Of a stretch of DNA of 64,000 nucleotides, positions 62,834-64,000 are shown piece after piece. The stretch is from Fibrobacteria bacterium (GTDB lineage Bacteria > Fibrobacterota > Fibrobacteria > UBA11236). The translations under genes and the position numbers were made by a program. The notes beneath the pieces are model-generated. The model ran no database searches, had not been told where the DNA came from, and was given only the letters and a program-made list of their open reading frames with translations. The stretch is taken from the NCBI GenBank assembly GCA_025360005.1, contig JANYDA010000008.1, positions 124,001 through 188,000 on the forward strand, written 5' to 3'. The number at the start of each line of letters is the position of its first letter. Position 1 is the first letter of the stretch.

Positions 62834-64000
62834 TCATTCCGAAAGAGCGACCTTGACGAGATGGTAGAAGAGCGGGCTGGGCGTGCGCAGGTTGCTGGTA
62901 AGCTCCGGATGGAATTGGGACCCCATGAAGAACTTGTGATCGGGCAATTCCATCACCTGCATGATATTCTCGGTGGGATGCTTGCCGGAAAAGACCAGGC
63001 CCTTCTCTTCCAGGGGCTTGATATAGTCCGGATTCACTTCGTAACGATGGCGGAAGCGCTGGCGCACCATGGTCTTGTTGCCGAAGATCTTGAAGGCCAT
63101 GCTGCCCGATTTGATCTCTACGTCGTGCCCCCCCAGCCGCATGGTGCCGCCCTTGTTGGACAGGTTCTTCTGGCCGGGCAGGATATCGATGACGGGGTGC
63201 GGGACGTTGACACCCTCTTCGCGCACCTCGGTGGTATTGGCATCCTTGAGGCCGGCCACGTTGCGGGCGAATTCCACCACGGCCAGTTGCATGCCGTAGC
63301 AGATGCCCAGGTAGGGGATGTTCTTCTCGCGCACGTATTGGATGACCTTGATCTTGCCTTCGATGCCGCGGTGGCCGAAGCCGCCGGGGACGATGACGCC
63401 CTGGGCCCCTTTGAGCGCGGCCTCCACGCCGGCCGTGTCCGAAAGCTTGGAAGTATCCACCCATTTGATCTCGACCTTGCAGTTGAGATGGGCTCCGCAA
63501 TGCGTCAACGCTTCTACGACCGAGGCATAGGAATCCTCAAGCGTGGTGTACTTGCCGCACAGGGCGATGGTGACCGCCTTGCGGGGGTGGACCTGGTTGT
63601 TCTTGATGTTGCTGACCCAGGTGTCCCATTGGCGCAGGTCCGGGGGCGAATAGATGCCCAAGGCCGTGTGCAGCAATTCCGGCAGGCCTTCCTTCTCGTA
63701 GATGAGCGGGATTTCGTAAACGGAGGCTACGTCTGGACCGGAGATGACCGCGCTGGGCGAGATGTTGCAATAAGAGGCGATTTTCTCCTTGATGGACGGG
63801 CTCAGCAGCTCCGAACAGCGGCCGATGATGATGTCCGGTTCGATGCCTTTTTCGTTGAGCAGGCGTACGGACATCTGGGTGGGCTTGGACTTCTGCTCGT
63901 GCACGCCTTCCGGAACGGGCACGTAGGTAAGGTGGACGTAGATGAGGTTGTCCTCGCCCACGTCCCGCTTCAACTGGCGGATGGCTTCCAGGTAGAATTG
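62834..64000 (-). CDS. pyrG: CTP synthase (3' part, cut by window edge)
   Basis: PyrG makes CTP from UTP, ATP and glutamine. The window holds about the last 388 codons; the reading frame stays open to 64000 (QFYLEAIRQLKRD), and the missing N-terminal part is beyond the edge. The end of the synthase domain (SKPTQMSVRLLNEKGIEPDIII) and the complete glutaminase domain are present, with nucleophile Cys in YLGICYGMQLAVVEFARN and His/Glu in GSQFHPELTS. The upstream neighbour is unknown. Confidence 0.97.
   Translation of the reverse strand, partial: QFYLEAIRQLKRDVGEDNLIYVHLTYVPVPEGVHEQKSKPTQMSVRLLNEKGIEPDIIIGRCSELLSPSIKEKIASYCNISPSAVISGPDVASVYEIPLIYEKEGLPELLHTALGIYSPPDLRQWDTWVSNIKNNQVHPRKAVTIALCGKYTTLEDSYASVVEALTHCGAHLNCKVEIKWVDTSKLSDTAGVEAALKGAQGVIVPGGFGHRGIEGKIKVIQYVREKNIPYLGICYGMQLAVVEFARNVAGLKDANTTEVREEGVNVPHPVIDILPGQKNLSNKGGTMRLGGHDVEIKSGSMAFKIFGNKTMVRQRFRHRYEVNPDYIKPLEEKGLVFSGKHPTENIMQVMELPDHKFFMGSQFHPELTSNLRTPSPLFYHLVKVALSE

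Overview
The window is GC-rich (roughly 60%) bacterial chromosome from a diderm. Envelope signs are Kdo transferase WaaA, lipoprotein signal peptidase, a lipobox protein and several signal-peptide proteins that look outer-membrane. A secreted GH9 cellulase, a von Willebrand A protein ending in a FlgD-like sorting-type domain, and several large envelope proteins I cannot place in a family together suggest Fibrobacterota or a close FCB relative. That taxonomic call is inference. No rRNA, tRNA, CRISPR array or complete insertion sequence was seen.

Layout: 0-6.3 kb, leftward: putA, a small membrane protein, bioB, hisH-hisF. 6.5-9.5 kb, rightward: a lipoprotein and an outer-membrane-like protein, with a terminator hairpin at their junction. 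9.6-12.6 kb, leftward: a NifS-like cysteine desulfurase and a fused MetX-MetW. 12.7-19.3 kb, rightward: mutM, a Cys-rich protein, a DUF374 acyltransferase-like protein, a DEDDh exonuclease, a long TPR protein and lspA. 19.4-25.4 kb, leftward: rpmB, a GT-B glycosyltransferase, ispH, waaA, an isoprenylcysteine-methyltransferase-like protein and an ABC exporter. 25.5-34.8 kb: chaperone block with a CIRCE-controlled groES-groEL, then hrcA-grpE-dnaK-dnaJ, then a sigma-54 activator with a degenerate receiver, a sigma-54 promoter with an upstream palindrome, and a 60-residue gene. 34.8-37.4 kb: guaB and a PfkB kinase. 37.7-43.3 kb: four-gene envelope operon with a MotA/TolQ/ExbB-like channel and an ExbD-like partner between two large exported proteins. 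43.3-47.9 kb, leftward: ComEA-like, PilM, PilN-like, rsmD, coaD, rhomboid. 48-54 kb: a MmyA-MmyB (HTH-Fic) fusion, the vWA protein, a DinB protein and a membrane protein. 54-58.3 kb, leftward: kaiC-kaiB-hybrid histidine kinase. 58.5-64 kb: GH9 cellulase, an HTATIP2-like oxidoreductase, a REC-GAF-degenerate HD-GYP protein and the 3' part of pyrG.

The most unusual signal is not a gene. A 16-bp imperfect palindrome, GTAAC-N6-GTTAC, occurs 4 times exactly and 14 times with one half-site mismatch. Of the 18 copies, 17 lie inside genes, in all three codon phases, so protein sequence does not explain it. From my by-eye count of half-sites, chance predicts fewer than one such site. It looks like a chromosome-wide DNA signal. 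Other leads are the sigma-54 unit at the end of the dnaK operon, the Kai-type operon, the Fic fusion whose catalytic His is Arg, and the channel-containing envelope operon.
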